From contig CAWBST010000002.1 in assembly GCA_963791495.1 (NCBI GenBank), positions 190,138 to 254,137 of the forward strand: a DNA stretch of 64,000 nucleotides. The letters are read 5' to 3'. Position numbers and translations under genes: made by a program. Below are positions 8,769 to 16,945 of the stretch, one piece after another (position 1 is the stretch's first letter; each line of letters starts with the position of its first letter). This DNA is from JAMXLO01 sp963791495. GTDB lineage: Bacteria > Pseudomonadota > Alphaproteobacteria > Acetobacterales > Acetobacteraceae. The notes beneath the pieces are model-generated. The model searched no databases. It saw only the letters and a program-made list of their open reading frames with translations, and was not told where the DNA came from.

Positions 8769-10022
8769 CTACCATCTGACGACGACCAGACCTGCTGCTC
8801 CCGATGCACCGTTGTAGGGCGTGCTGCTGTTCGCCCCAGTGCCAGCGCCAGACGCGCCTCCGCCGGGAGAGTTGCCTGAATTGCCCCACGTTCCGCCGTT
8901 CTGACAGCCGCCCATCGGGGCGCCGCCACCGAGTCCGCCTTGATTCAAGACACCGGCTTGGCCGGAGGAGCCAATGAGGTTGATGTCACCGGATATGCCG
9001 ATGCCACCCGGTGTCGCGCCGTTCTGGGGATTTCCCACGCTGGCTAGACCGTTCAAGCTGCCGCCCGTCGCGCTGACATAAGTGCCGAAGCTGGACGTCC
9101 CGCCGGCCGAAGGTGATGCTCCGCTCGTATTTCCAGCAGCGCCGCCAGCGCCAACGGTCACCGGGATCGTCTGACCCGAGTTCAACTTGGTGATCAGTTT
9201 CCGTGCGTAGCCACCGCCGGAGCCGCCTCCGCTTGGAATGGTCCCGTACGAGGCATAGCTCCCCGATCCGCCACCCCACACCTCGACCTCCACCTGTGAG
9301 ACGTTGAACGGGACGATAAAGGTGTCATTGGTGAGGAACGTCTTCACGCCCGAGGCGACCCCTGGACGCAACGCCGGAAGCTTCCAGCCGAGAAACGGGG
9401 CCGCCGCCAACAGTGAAATGTTTGCTGCACCGATCGCTGTCTGTCCGTACGACACGGCGATGACGTACAGTCCCACCCACCCATTGTCGACCGGGGGGGT
9501 GGCTTGGGAGCCGGTATTTGCCGCCGCACCCGCTTTCAGCTGGAGTTGCACGCGCTGGATTCGGCAGGTGTTCTGCGCGACCCCCGAATTGTTTGGGCCG
9601 CTGTATGGCTGCGCCGGGTTGGCAGCATTGTAGTATGGCAGCGGCGCCGGGTTCGTGTCGCTCTCTAGCAGTGCAGCCTGGATCAGATAGTTGACCGACT
9701 GACCGGAGGTGGCGGGCGCCGCAAGCGCGAACGATGTCGCGGTGAGATTGACGCCAAGTTTGACTAGCGGATCAGTTGTGTCGGCTGGCAGCGATCCGTA
9801 GGCGAGCGTATCCACGACAGACAGCTGGGTGATGCTTCCGGGCCCCACTGTTACCGTCATCGAAGCTGGCACCGTGGGTGAACAGACAAGACCGTCGACG
9901 ACGGTGTTGCTGCCGAGTATCGTCTGGGCCAGATATCCCAAGGCGACCATTGCGCTCCGATTTGTATTGAGAATATCGGTATCGAGCGGGATGCTTCCCG
10001 GGTAGACCAGGATTCTATCCAT
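8769..10022 (-). CDS. Phage tail protein with glycine-rich C-terminal domain
   Basis: 417 residues. The N-terminal ~210 residues (MDRILVYPGSIPLDTDILN, then AMVALGYLAQTILG) look like a baseplate-proximal tail fibre/collar domain. From about residue 230 the protein becomes strongly glycine-rich (VEVEVWGGGSGSYASYG, then VTVGAGGAAGN), resembling the glycine-rich receptor-binding tips of tail fibres. It is the first gene after the gpI-like baseplate gene and so probably attaches to the baseplate. No enzyme motif was seen. Confidence 0.72.
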   Translation of the reverse strand: MDRILVYPGSIPLDTDILNTNRSAMVALGYLAQTILGSNTVVDGLVCSPTVPASMTVTVGPGSITQLSVVDTLAYGSLPADTTDPLVKLGVNLTATSFALAAPATSGQSVNYLIQAALLESDTNPAPLPYYNAANPAQPYSGPNNSGVAQNTCRIQRVQLQLKAGAAANTGSQATPPVDNGWVGLYVIAVSYGQTAIGAANISLLAAAPFLGWKLPALRPGVASGVKTFLTNDTFIVPFNVSQVEVEVWGGGSGSYASYGTIPSGGGSGGGYARKLITKLNSGQTIPVTVGAGGAAGNTSGASPSAGGTSSFGTYVSATGGSLNGLASVGNPQNGATPGGIGISGDINLIGSSGQAGVLNQGGLGGGAPMGGCQNGGTWGNSGNSPGGGASGAGTGANSSTPYNGASGAAGLVVVRW

Positions 10023-10052
10023 GAGATCCTCTTTGCTGATCGTGGAACCAGG

Positions 10053-10727
10053 TCAATTGGTGATCCTGGTCCAACCGATGACAGTGACCGGCAGCACGTC
10101 AGCGACGGCCGCAAAGATGTCGCCGTCTGTCACTTGGCCCTGCACCATTTCGAGGCTGGCGTATTCGATCGTCCCGCCTCCGTAGCCACCCACTGATCCA
10201 CCCCAACCACTGACCGCGGCAATGCCACTGCCGAGCGGCCGGTAGGCCGTGATGAAGCACTGAAATGGCAGTGAGAGACTGCCCCATCCTCCGGCGATGC
10301 CGTAGCCAACACCACCTCCGAGGCCTCCCAACGAAGTGTACCCACCCGTATCGCTCGACCGGGCAGGTTCAAACACAATCGGCGCGCGTCCCGTGAGATC
10401 CTGCAAGACCGAGACAATTGCACTGCGTGTCCCGCGTTCCCGGAATAGTTCACGCTGGATTCTGCTGCGAAATGCCGCGTCGCTTTGGGCTGCCCGTCTG
10501 ATCAGCCGGTCGCCAAAGAAGTCGAGCGCGATGATGTCCAGCCATATATCGGTCGCTGTCGCGATGCGCGTCTGCGCCTTCACGTACTGAAACTGCTGGT
10601 AAACCCAGCTCCAACCGAACGCGAGACCGTTCAGCAGGGCGTCCAGCACAGGAGCGCTGTCCGGAAACCAGCGCGCCGGCAATACGATGCGCAGCCGCGC
10701 CAGAATGTCCTGTTGGTCTCCCGTCAT
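10053..10727 (-). CDS. Baseplate/tail protein I-like
   Basis: 224 residues. The N-terminal half resembles the wedge protein family of P2 gpI and related Mu proteins (LARLRIVLPARWFPD, DIWLDIIALDFFGDRLIRRA, FRSRIQRELFRERGTRSAI). A glycine-rich middle (residues ~125-190) follows. Its start lies 1 bp from the stop of the J-like gene, the usual J-I order of contractile phages. It would complete the baseplate wedge and connect to the fibres that follow. Family assignment is good from both motif and order. Confidence 0.75.
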   Translation of the reverse strand: MTGDQQDILARLRIVLPARWFPDSAPVLDALLNGLAFGWSWVYQQFQYVKAQTRIATATDIWLDIIALDFFGDRLIRRAAQSDAAFRSRIQRELFRERGTRSAIVSVLQDLTGRAPIVFEPARSSDTGGYTSLGGLGGGVGYGIAGGWGSLSLPFQCFITAYRPLGSGIAAVSGWGGSVGGYGGGTIEYASLEMVQGQVTDGDIFAAVADVLPVTVIGWTRITN

Positions 10728-10728
10728 G

Positions 10729-11853
10729 TCAGTTCACCGCAATGATGCCAGCCTTCACGACACCATTGAGAGCCACGACGACGTCACTTGCGCTTCCGTT
10801 TGCCAACAGTGCACTGACATTGACCACCGCGGGGTTTGCTGAATACGCGATTTGGGCAAGCTTGGTCAGAGGTAGGCTTGCCCCTATGGGCAGGCTGTTG
10901 ATGTAGGAGCCGATTGCGGTGCCGACCTGTGCCTGGACAGGCGCCTTGGCTGTTCCAGCAGGAACGGTGATGGTGAGGGAAACATTGGCCTTGAACACGG
11001 TCGGGGACTGCACGCTGAAGATTGATCCCACAGGTCGCACCGCATCAATCGCGGACTGTACCGTGGACAGCAATGCGGTCGAAGGGCTTCCGGATCCATC
11101 ATCGACCGTCACCACAAAACTACCCATCAGTAGCTGGCCTGATGGATCGACGTTCTCCTGGAGGGCGTAGTTCAGCCCTTGTTGAATGCTGCTGATCGCG
11201 TGACCTACCGCCAGCGGTGTAGCACGCGACCGGCTGGCGATGAAATTGCGGAAGCGGCTCCTGAATGCGTCATCGGACTCAGCGTCTAGGCCATTCTGGA
11301 AGACGCTTGCGTTGTTGACTGAATCAATGCCTGGGATGGCCGATGCCAGCATGGAGATTGTGCCCACCTGTACGTTGCCAACGTTCCCCGGTGTCTGCGC
11401 GATAACCGGTACATCAAGGGACGCCATGCCGTCGCTCACGACATAGCCATTGCTCGCAGCCGACCAGGAGGGTTGCGATGTATCCGCAGCTACTGCGAAT
11501 GTCTGTGTTCCGTCCGCGGTCCGGACCAGCGCACCCGTCGGAATCAAGGCGGACATGCCCGGAGTGAACCGTGAAAGTGTCACGGTTCCGGTAGCGGCAA
11601 CGGCGGGCAGTCGGGTCAGCGTAAGATCGGCCATCCAGCTATCCAGATCAGCCCCATTGCTGGTGGCTGCGCGGGTTGTTCGCAGCACCTGTAGAATGAG
11701 CCACTGCATCCACAGCCCGATCGAGGCGTTGGCCTCCAACACCGCACGCAGTGTCGAACCCACTGTCAGGTCAAGGAGCTGAGTCGCGGATGCCTGGACA
11801 GCTGCCGCCATCGATTGCACAAGCGCGCTGAATGTTCGGAGGGAGAGCCGCAT
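10729..11853 (-). CDS. Baseplate J-like protein
   Basis: 374 residues. It shows the baseplate J hallmarks: an N-terminal helical part (VGSTLRAVLEANASIGLWMQWLI split over residues ~32-54), GADLDSWMADLTLTRLPA, the beta-rich VPVIAQTPGNVGNVQVGTI core, and ESDDAFRSRFRNFIASRSRA, a near-invariant feature of the family. The C-terminal part (VSLTITVPAGTA to ALNGVVKAGIIAV) matches the usual end. It forms the baseplate wedge around the hub. It is flanked by W-like and I-like genes in the standard order. Confidence 0.88.
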   Translation of the reverse strand: MRLSLRTFSALVQSMAAAVQASATQLLDLTVGSTLRAVLEANASIGLWMQWLILQVLRTTRAATSNGADLDSWMADLTLTRLPAVAATGTVTLSRFTPGMSALIPTGALVRTADGTQTFAVAADTSQPSWSAASNGYVVSDGMASLDVPVIAQTPGNVGNVQVGTISMLASAIPGIDSVNNASVFQNGLDAESDDAFRSRFRNFIASRSRATPLAVGHAISSIQQGLNYALQENVDPSGQLLMGSFVVTVDDGSGSPSTALLSTVQSAIDAVRPVGSIFSVQSPTVFKANVSLTITVPAGTAKAPVQAQVGTAIGSYINSLPIGASLPLTKLAQIAYSANPAVVNVSALLANGSASDVVVALNGVVKAGIIAVN

Positions 11854-11857
11854 GGCC

Positions 11858-12235
11858 TTAGCCGGACACCGAAAACGAAATCACCTGCGTCTCGCTGCTG
11901 TCGGCATCCGCATAGCGTATGTGCACGTAGACTGAGCCGGGCGCACCACCGGGAGCAACCTGCACATCGATCAACGGCTCGGGTTGGCGCGCGACCGCAG
12001 CCTCCTTGAATATCTGGCTGCGGATCACGGCCTTAATCTGCAGTGGATTGGTCGGCTGGCCGATGAAGCGAGCCAGGCCGGCGCCGTAGTCAAGCTGCCA
12101 TATATAATCACCTGGATTGGTCAGAAGGCGACGCAGCACGCGCTGCTGACCAAGCATTGAACCTGTTGCGGTGGCAATGTCACCAGTGGCGCCGATCACC
12201 AGATCGGAGCCCCACTTATGCGACGCGTCAGGCAT
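11858..12235 (-). CDS. Baseplate assembly protein W-like (gp25-like)
   Basis: 125 residues, matching the gp25/gpW lysozyme-fold-derived wedge family in length and pattern. It has an N-terminal DLVIGATGDIATATG segment, QQRVLRRLLTNPGDYIWQ, then GAGLARFIGQPTNPLQIKAV and a beta-rich end. Proteins of this family link the sheath to the baseplate wedge. Stops and starts with the flanking V-like and J-like genes are within 6 bp, indicating one operon. Confidence 0.82.
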   Translation of the reverse strand: MPDASHKWGSDLVIGATGDIATATGSMLGQQRVLRRLLTNPGDYIWQLDYGAGLARFIGQPTNPLQIKAVIRSQIFKEAAVARQPEPLIDVQVAPGGAPGSVYVHIRYADADSSETQVISFSVSG

Positions 12236-12240
12236 GATGT

Positions 12241-12756
12241 TCAGTCCGCTGGACTGGCGACAGTCGTCGTGCCGCCGCGAGAATCGGTATGTGTGTGCGC
12301 GTCATAATGACCACGCAGACGCGACAACGAACCTTGCCGATCATAGACGTCCCCCGTGACGTGCAGGTCGCCGTGCATCTGGATCGTTCCGTCGTTCTGC
12401 AGTTTGATGAAGCTGCCAGATCTGTGCACTACCCAAAGTTCGCCAACCGGCGTTATGGGCGACGTCTGTGCGTTCGAGAAAGTCCGCCCAATGATGATGC
12501 CGTGTTCGGCATCACCCTCCTGCGCCAGGACCAGCACTTGGTCGCCAGGCGTCGGCGGGCAGCAAATGCCCCAACCATTTCCGGTCCAAGGGGACAGGAT
12601 CGGCAGCCAGCCACTCAGCACACCTTCCGGCTGCAGTGTGACCCGTGCTGTCGCGGCGGTCGCATTGACCGATGTGACCGTGGCAAAGCGCGGCTGACTG
12701 CCACCTTGATCCAGCGCCCCGGCGTGCTGCTTGATGATGTTGAGAAGGCGCTCCAT
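12241..12756 (-). CDS. Baseplate spike/assembly protein V-like
   Basis: 171 residues. The N-terminal OB-fold-like region contains RFATVTSVNATAATARVTL and GDQVLVLAQEGDAEHGIIIG, which is typical of gpV/gp45 spike proteins. A short beta region (GSFIKLQNDGTIQMHGDLHV) and a His-rich end (HYDAHTHTD) follow, as in metal-tipped spike apexes. It forms the central membrane-piercing spike on the hub. It is 3 bp from the hub gene upstream and 5 bp from the W-like gene downstream. Confidence 0.82.
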   Translation of the reverse strand: MERLLNIIKQHAGALDQGGSQPRFATVTSVNATAATARVTLQPEGVLSGWLPILSPWTGNGWGICCPPTPGDQVLVLAQEGDAEHGIIIGRTFSNAQTSPITPVGELWVVHRSGSFIKLQNDGTIQMHGDLHVTGDVYDRQGSLSRLRGHYDAHTHTDSRGGTTTVASPAD

Positions 12757-12759
12757 GTG

Positions 12760-13866
12760 CTACGCGGGGTTGCCGGGGATGCCTGCGTTGTCGCCGCCGA
12801 ATGTTGTCTCGGTGCGTGGTGAGGTGTTCTTTCCGAGAACACGTTGCGTCAATCCGCCGTCTTGGTTCAGCCGGCGTTCGATGACATCGACGTAGTAGGT
12901 CTGGTCGAATTCCGTACCGGTGCCTTCCAGCACGACGATGCTCCGCGGACTGAGCGAAAGCTCACCTGGCATGCTGATCCTGATCGTGCGTTCATGGCGT
13001 GTCAGCTCTGCCAGCTTCCGCTGGGCGAATTTCAATGCACCATCTGGCGTCAGGTTCGGTTGCACGAAGACATAGCGTTGAGGCGGCCCATTGGAGCGCT
13101 TGGTACCGCCGCATCCGGCGGCACGCGCCCGCTGAATGAACACGCTATTTTGCCTGGAGTTCCAACTTTTGACAACCACTTCGATATCGCGTGCCAGTGT
13201 AAGCGAACGCTCCAGCTTGAGGTCGATCACGTCCTCCGGTCGCAGAGACATTGCGAGATCGCCCGTCTGTGTTGCGGGTTGAAAGCAGAGCGTTTGCCCC
13301 CGGACGAAGACATCAAACCCTTCTTGCCGAGCCAGGAAGACGAGGAGGTCCCATTCGGTGGTCGCGTGGCTGAACTGGTCGAGTGTGATTCGATCGTGCT
13401 CACTCTGGTAGTAGCGGCCCACCGGCGTCGTTGTCGGCGACACCTGTGGCGTCAGACGATGGCGCTCCGCCAGAATAGAAGCGATCTCGCTTGACGTGCG
13501 ATTTGCGAATGTCTCCCGTGTGCGGGTCTCGATCAGCGCGGCCGTAAGGTCGCGGCCATCTAGATGAACCAGCCCAAGCGCGGGTTCGATGCTCACGCTG
13601 TCGACGGCACCCTGCACCAAGCTGACAAACGATGCGCCGCCATCAAGACTGAACTGAACCTCCAGCAGGATATCTGGCTCACTGGCCCAAAAGGATGCTG
13701 CGGCCCACTCATCGACGCCCAGCGCAACGGAGGCACGGAACCGATCGGCCGCGTAGTAATTATTGGAGACGACTTCAGCCTCCATCGCGCCCACGACTAT
13801 CTGGCCGTTGGCGACAATTTGCAGGCGCGGAGTACGCCAAGCGCTTCGCAACTCATTGAGCGGCAA
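12760..13866 (-). CDS. Baseplate hub / late control D-like protein
   Basis: About 368 residues, resembling phage late control D/gp27-type hub proteins: an initial beta domain (LQIVANGQIVVGAMEAEV), VHLDGRDLTAALIETRTRETF, AERHRLTPQVSPTTTPVG, and DLLVFLARQEGFDVFVRG. No ATG fits the expected N-terminus, because the frame upstream overlaps the X-like gene. I prefer TTG at 13866, which has GGAGG 5 bp upstream. TTG at 13851 is an alternative, so the exact start is uncertain. The gene overlaps the X-like gene by about 14 bp, suggesting translational coupling. Confidence 0.78.
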   Translation of the reverse strand: MPLNELRSAWRTPRLQIVANGQIVVGAMEAEVVSNNYYAADRFRASVALGVDEWAAASFWASEPDILLEVQFSLDGGASFVSLVQGAVDSVSIEPALGLVHLDGRDLTAALIETRTRETFANRTSSEIASILAERHRLTPQVSPTTTPVGRYYQSEHDRITLDQFSHATTEWDLLVFLARQEGFDVFVRGQTLCFQPATQTGDLAMSLRPEDVIDLKLERSLTLARDIEVVVKSWNSRQNSVFIQRARAAGCGGTKRSNGPPQRYVFVQPNLTPDGALKFAQRKLAELTRHERTIRISMPGELSLSPRSIVVLEGTGTEFDQTYYVDVIERRLNQDGGLTQRVLGKNTSPRTETTFGGDNAGIPGNPA

Positions 13867-14038
13867 TACCACCTCCGGCACTGGGATCGACGTCCGGGAT
13901 AAGCAATGTATTGACGCCGGCAAGCATCGGATCCGAGAGGCCGTTGAGCTCAGCAATACGTATCCACTGAGTCGCATCGCCAAGTTGAATGGCAGCGACT
14001 CTGAATAGGTTGTCGCCGGCCACGGGGATACTCTTCAT
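13853..14038 (-). CDS. Tail protein X-like (LysM domain)
   Basis: 61 residues: MKSIPVAGDNLFRVAAIQLG then WIRIAELNGLSDPMLAGVNTLLIPD. This is the short LysM-like tail protein X of P2-type phages, which sits between tube and hub. The stop (13853-13855) lies inside the start region of the hub gene. The start is 2 bp after the stop of the gene before it. Small but clearly family-like. Confidence 0.78.
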   Translation of the reverse strand: MKSIPVAGDNLFRVAAIQLGDATQWIRIAELNGLSDPMLAGVNTLLIPDVDPSAGGGIAAQ

Positions 14039-14040
14039 GG

Positions 14041-14781
14041 TCAGGTGCTTGCATTCGCCAAATTGGATGACGTCCTACCGAGGTAGGCGCCGGCAGAGGC
14101 GAGTGAACTGAGTTGACCAGCCGCATCGGCTGCGGCCATCAGCCCCGCCACTCCCCCTTGTGCGGATCCGACGTCGGCGACATCTGCTCCGGTGAGGGTG
14201 GCCTCAGACGCTTCGACAGCAGCTCCTATTGAAGACCGGGCGTCGACGAGACAGGCTTGGGCCCCTGTAAAGGCTGCAGTGCCTCGGGTAGTGGCGCCTG
14301 GCGCCGTAAGCGCCGTCTGTAGCGGCGACAGGTCCACGCCGGCATCCGAAGCGTCACTAGCGGCGATGCCGACATCTGCCAACGCAGCGGTCGCGAGCGA
14401 AGCAGCCGCCAGCAAGAGTGCGGATGCCTCGTCCCGGATCACGGTGCAGACGATGCGATAGGGAATCCACCAGCTGCTGCGATAGTCAGCGCAAAAGTCG
14501 CTGATTAGCACTGTGTAGAACAGGACGTCCCACGTCAGCGGCAATGGGATGCCGGCAACGCGCAATTCATCCAAGCTGCGAGCACGAAGTATTGCGTCCG
14601 AGCCGGCAAAGATTCCTGAGAAGCTGATCTGCGCATCGTCGCGCCCCAGTGCGTCGATCACCCGGGACCCGCTTGGCAGGCGATGCAAGGCGAGGCGTTG
14701 CCTGCCGCCGAAATTTATTCCTGATGGAACCTCGAAGTCCTGGAAGACGATTGGACCAAGCAGCAGCGCCACATCAGTCAT
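14041..14781 (-). CDS. Phage tail protein, resembling the N-terminal domain of Mu N/DNA circularisation proteins
   Basis: 246 residues. Residues ~1-75 (IVFQDFEVPSGINFGG, RLALHRLPSGSRVIDALGRDD, then ISFSGIFAGSDAILRAR) resemble the N-terminal domain of Mu gpN-like proteins, which in fact act at the tail-baseplate junction. A middle segment with WWIPYRIVCTVIRDE follows, and the last ~110 residues are Ala-rich. Gene order (tube, chaperones, tape-measure position, this gene, X, hub) also fits. It could equally be called a gpU-like protein, so the name is tentative. Confidence 0.55.
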   Translation of the reverse strand: MTDVALLLGPIVFQDFEVPSGINFGGRQRLALHRLPSGSRVIDALGRDDAQISFSGIFAGSDAILRARSLDELRVAGIPLPLTWDVLFYTVLISDFCADYRSSWWIPYRIVCTVIRDEASALLLAAASLATAALADVGIAASDASDAGVDLSPLQTALTAPGATTRGTAAFTGAQACLVDARSSIGAAVEASEATLTGADVADVGSAQGGVAGLMAAADAAGQLSSLASAGAYLGRTSSNLANAST

Positions 14782-14959
14782 CGGCGTGATCGCTTAATTG
14801 CGCAACCGCGCGCTGGCCTATGCTTGCACCGCCTTGTAAGGTTGTCTCGCCGTCGCTGTGGAACGCCACTGCGATGGCAATGGGTGCTGTCATCGCGGCA
14901 AGGGAGGGCGGTGCTTCGCCGCTGAACCAGAGGACGAAGGGTATACGGATCTCTTCCAT
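14774..14959 (-). CDS. Small conserved-looking tail-region protein of unknown function
   Basis: 61 residues starting MEEIRIPFVLWFSGEAPP. The ATG at 14959 lies 4 bp after the preceding stop, and the gene end overlaps the next start by 8 bp, so it fits a coupled operon. There is no clear ribosome binding site. No domain is recognised. In contractile phages a small gene often lies between the tape-measure and hub genes; the role here is unknown. Confidence 0.5.
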   Translation of the reverse strand: MEEIRIPFVLWFSGEAPPSLAAMTAPIAIAVAFHSDGETTLQGGASIGQRAVAQLSDHADD

Positions 14960-14963
14960 GTGT

Positions 14964-15992
14964 TCAGGAGCCACTGGATGCGCCGGGATAAGCTGCACTC
15001 ATGCGCGGATCGATGCCCGTTATCATAGCGCCTGGGCGCGAGGCGTATCTTTCGAGGTGATCGATTACCCATTGGCCGAGTTGAGTGCCATCCAGGATGA
15101 TCGTGCCTTGCCTCGGCTCCGACTCGCCTGGTAACTCCGCGGGAGCCGTGCGCGACAGTGGTACCTCTGGCTGTGCGGCCATATGGGGCGTGGCGTCGAG
15201 CGGCTCCGTCGTGTTCGGAAGGACCCCGGCCGCGCGCACGACGGTTTGCGTTGCGAACATCCGCTGTGTCGATTGTGACGTACGGCCGGGGGCCAAAGCG
15301 CCAATGACAATCTGGCGCAACCGCATGCTCTCCTGAGGGGCTTCGATTTCATCGCTGGTAGTCTCTGGTGCTGCCGCAACCGGTTCTGCACTGACTTGTA
15401 GCGCCAATGATTGGGTCGACGCATCGTTACTGGTTACAAACGATGGCGACGACGCAAGGTTGGGCGGCGCGACGCTCGTTAGTGGATTGACTGACGCTGG
15501 CGTTGCGGGCACAGCCACTGCGCTGGGAACAAGAGATGCTGTGGATGTCGTCAACTGCGGTGCCTTGCGTGGTGTCGTGGTGGCGTTTTGACCCGCCACA
15601 TGCCGAGGTCTAATCAGGCTTCCATCGGGTCGCGGTATCGTCCATGTGCGTGGAGGCTGGGCTTGATCCGACCGCACTTGCGGTTTGGGACCTTCGTGAG
15701 CACTCGGCCAATCTGTCGCTGAAGTTTGAGGTCGTTCGGGCGTGAAGCCCCACTGCTCCCCGCGCCCATCGTGTGGGTGGCCAGCGTCGGTGGGGGCACT
15801 GATCGGTGCGGCGTTGATGTCGAATGGGCTCAGCCGCTCGCCGAGATGCGTCATTGTCTCCAGCATTGCTCCGCTGGCAGTGACGGTGCGGCCCAATACC
15901 GTTAGCTCCCGTTCGACCATGGTGATTGCACTGCACACGCCATAGCCATAGGCAAGTCTGGCGCCGATAGCCGGTGGGTCGTTATCGGTCAC
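14964..15992 (-). CDS. Tail protein at the tape-measure position, Pro/Ser/Thr-rich, function unknown
   Basis: About 342 residues from a GTG at 15992 that overlaps the end of the frameshifted chaperone. An ATG at 15920 is an alternative start (318 residues). The N-terminal ~60 residues (AYGYGVCSAITMVERELTVLG) look structured. The middle ~180 residues are rich in Pro, Thr, Ser and Ala and probably disordered. The end has a structured segment (TIILDGTQLGQWVIDHLERY) finishing with DPRMSAAYPG. Its position right after the chaperones is where the tape-measure gene normally lies, but it is short, lacks the long helices of tape measures and has no membrane segment. It may be a short tape measure or a different tail protein. 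Confidence 0.55.
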   Translation of the reverse strand: MTDNDPPAIGARLAYGYGVCSAITMVERELTVLGRTVTASGAMLETMTHLGERLSPFDINAAPISAPTDAGHPHDGRGEQWGFTPERPQTSATDWPSAHEGPKPQVRSDQAQPPRTWTIPRPDGSLIRPRHVAGQNATTTPRKAPQLTTSTASLVPSAVAVPATPASVNPLTSVAPPNLASSPSFVTSNDASTQSLALQVSAEPVAAAPETTSDEIEAPQESMRLRQIVIGALAPGRTSQSTQRMFATQTVVRAAGVLPNTTEPLDATPHMAAQPEVPLSRTAPAELPGESEPRQGTIILDGTQLGQWVIDHLERYASRPGAMITGIDPRMSAAYPGASSGS

Positions 15993-16505
15993 TCTCGACC
16001 ATCCAGCGCAATGTGCGCCAATCGAATGTTCTGCCATCCAATGAGCCGAGAGCGACAACAAATGCCATCCTCTCATCGGCCGGCAGGCTGAAGGCGACGT
16101 CGAAGGGCACCCCGTTCCGGACCAGATAGAGGCAGTCGATCAGGTCGGGGTGCCGGCTCAGTTTCCCGCCGTTTCTACCATCTCGGCTGTACTCGTTTCC
16201 GGAGTTTGCTCGAGCACCTGCGCGACCGCCGCAACCCCGGCATCGCCTAGGCGGCCAATCATGGCTTCTATCTGGAGTTCATTGGATGGCGAAGGCACCG
16301 GGACATCGTCGATGGCGGCCACCGAACAAGCGATCAGTGCCATTCCCAGCCACGGCTGATTTTGTGCCAATAGTGCGCCGGCCGCCTTGAACAGCCGAAG
16401 TCGATCGAGAGCAGTAAGACGCCTGATGGTGAGGCGCCGCCCGTTGCCGTCGATGACGTTCTCGGTCGCGGTGGCTGCTGCCACCATGGATGCAGATGGG
16501 GTCAT
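15982..16505 (-). CDS. Tail assembly chaperone, -1 frameshift fusion (GT-like)
   Basis: If ribosomes slip -1 at GGGAAAC (16161-16167), reading continues from CTG at 16161 for 59 more codons to TAA at 15982-15984, giving a 174-residue fusion. The extension begins LSRHPDLIDCLYLVRNGVPF and contains FSLPADERMAFVVALGSLDG, then FDWRTLRWMVE. This DERMA-F---LGELEG-FDW-T--WRE-type pattern is a hallmark of the T part of phage G/GT chaperones. It has no good independent start, which supports production by frameshifting. The slip itself is inferred, but the heptamer is in the correct frame (G GGA AAC). Confidence 0.75.
16158..16505 (-). CDS. Tail assembly chaperone, unshifted product (G-like)
   Basis: 115 residues: LTIRRLTALDRLRLFKAAGALL, then NQPWLGMALIACSVAAIDDV and an acidic, helical end. 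This is typical of lambda-G/P2-E-like tail assembly chaperones, which bind the tape measure during tail assembly. The ATG overlaps the tube protein stop (TAATG). The stop at 16158-16160 directly follows the slippery heptamer GGGAAAC, so a proportion of ribosomes should continue in the -1 frame. Confidence 0.75.
   Translation of the reverse strand: MTPSASMVAAATATENVIDGNGRRLTIRRLTALDRLRLFKAAGALLAQNQPWLGMALIACSVAAIDDVPVPSPSNELQIEAMIGRLGDAGVAAVAQVLEQTPETSTAEMVETAGN
16161..16167 (-). promoter_or_regulatory. Programmed -1 ribosomal frameshift slippery site GGGAAAC
   Basis: A canonical X XXY YYZ heptamer in phase with the chaperone frame (codons GGA AAC), immediately followed by the zero-frame TGA. 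It joins the 115-residue chaperone to a 59-codon extension in the -1 frame. Gene context matches the frameshift site of nearly all dsDNA tailed phages' tail chaperones. Confidence 0.78.
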
Positions 16506-16933
16506 TAGATGCGGCGCCTACGGACAGCGAAGAACTCCAGCTTTTGCCTGACACTGCTGTCGCCCTTCCAGATCCCGGCATTGCTAAATTTGAATGTCAC
16601 GTTGTCATATTGGTAGGTCGATGTGGACCCGTTCGTCTCGGTTACATACTGATACATGGTGCTGGGCGCCGGGTTGCTGCCATTGAAATACTGCTGCTCA
16701 GCCGCGGCAATGAAGTCATCGATGGTCGAGCTGCCGCGCTCAAGCTCGAAGCTGCCTTCCCAACCTTTCGGCAACTCGGTGCCCATGTGCGTGCCATCCA
16801 GCCGGTCCACCCGTACCGATTGGGTTATCTGGCGGCTGTCGAACGACGTGACGTGTGTCAGGTCGATACGTCCTGTTGGGCCGATCAGGACCAACTGCGT
16901 GTCGCGGCCGACAGAGAACATAGTCAGAGACAT
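16505..16933 (-). CDS. Phage tail tube protein (FII/M-like)
   Basis: 142 residues of beta-rich sequence: FSVGRDTQLVLIGPTGRIDL, VRVDRLDGTHMGTELPKGW, FELERGSSTIDDFIAA and NVTFKFSNAGIWKGDSSVRQ. Length, beta pattern and position directly after the sheath gene identify the tail tube protein, whose hexamer rings line the contractile tail. The stop overlaps the chaperone start. Secure by context and moderately by sequence. Confidence 0.82.
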   Translation of the reverse strand: MSLTMFSVGRDTQLVLIGPTGRIDLTHVTSFDSRQITQSVRVDRLDGTHMGTELPKGWEGSFELERGSSTIDDFIAAAEQQYFNGSNPAPSTMYQYVTETNGSTSTYQYDNVTFKFSNAGIWKGDSSVRQKLEFFAVRRRRI

Positions 16934-16945
16934 CTGGTTAGCTCC

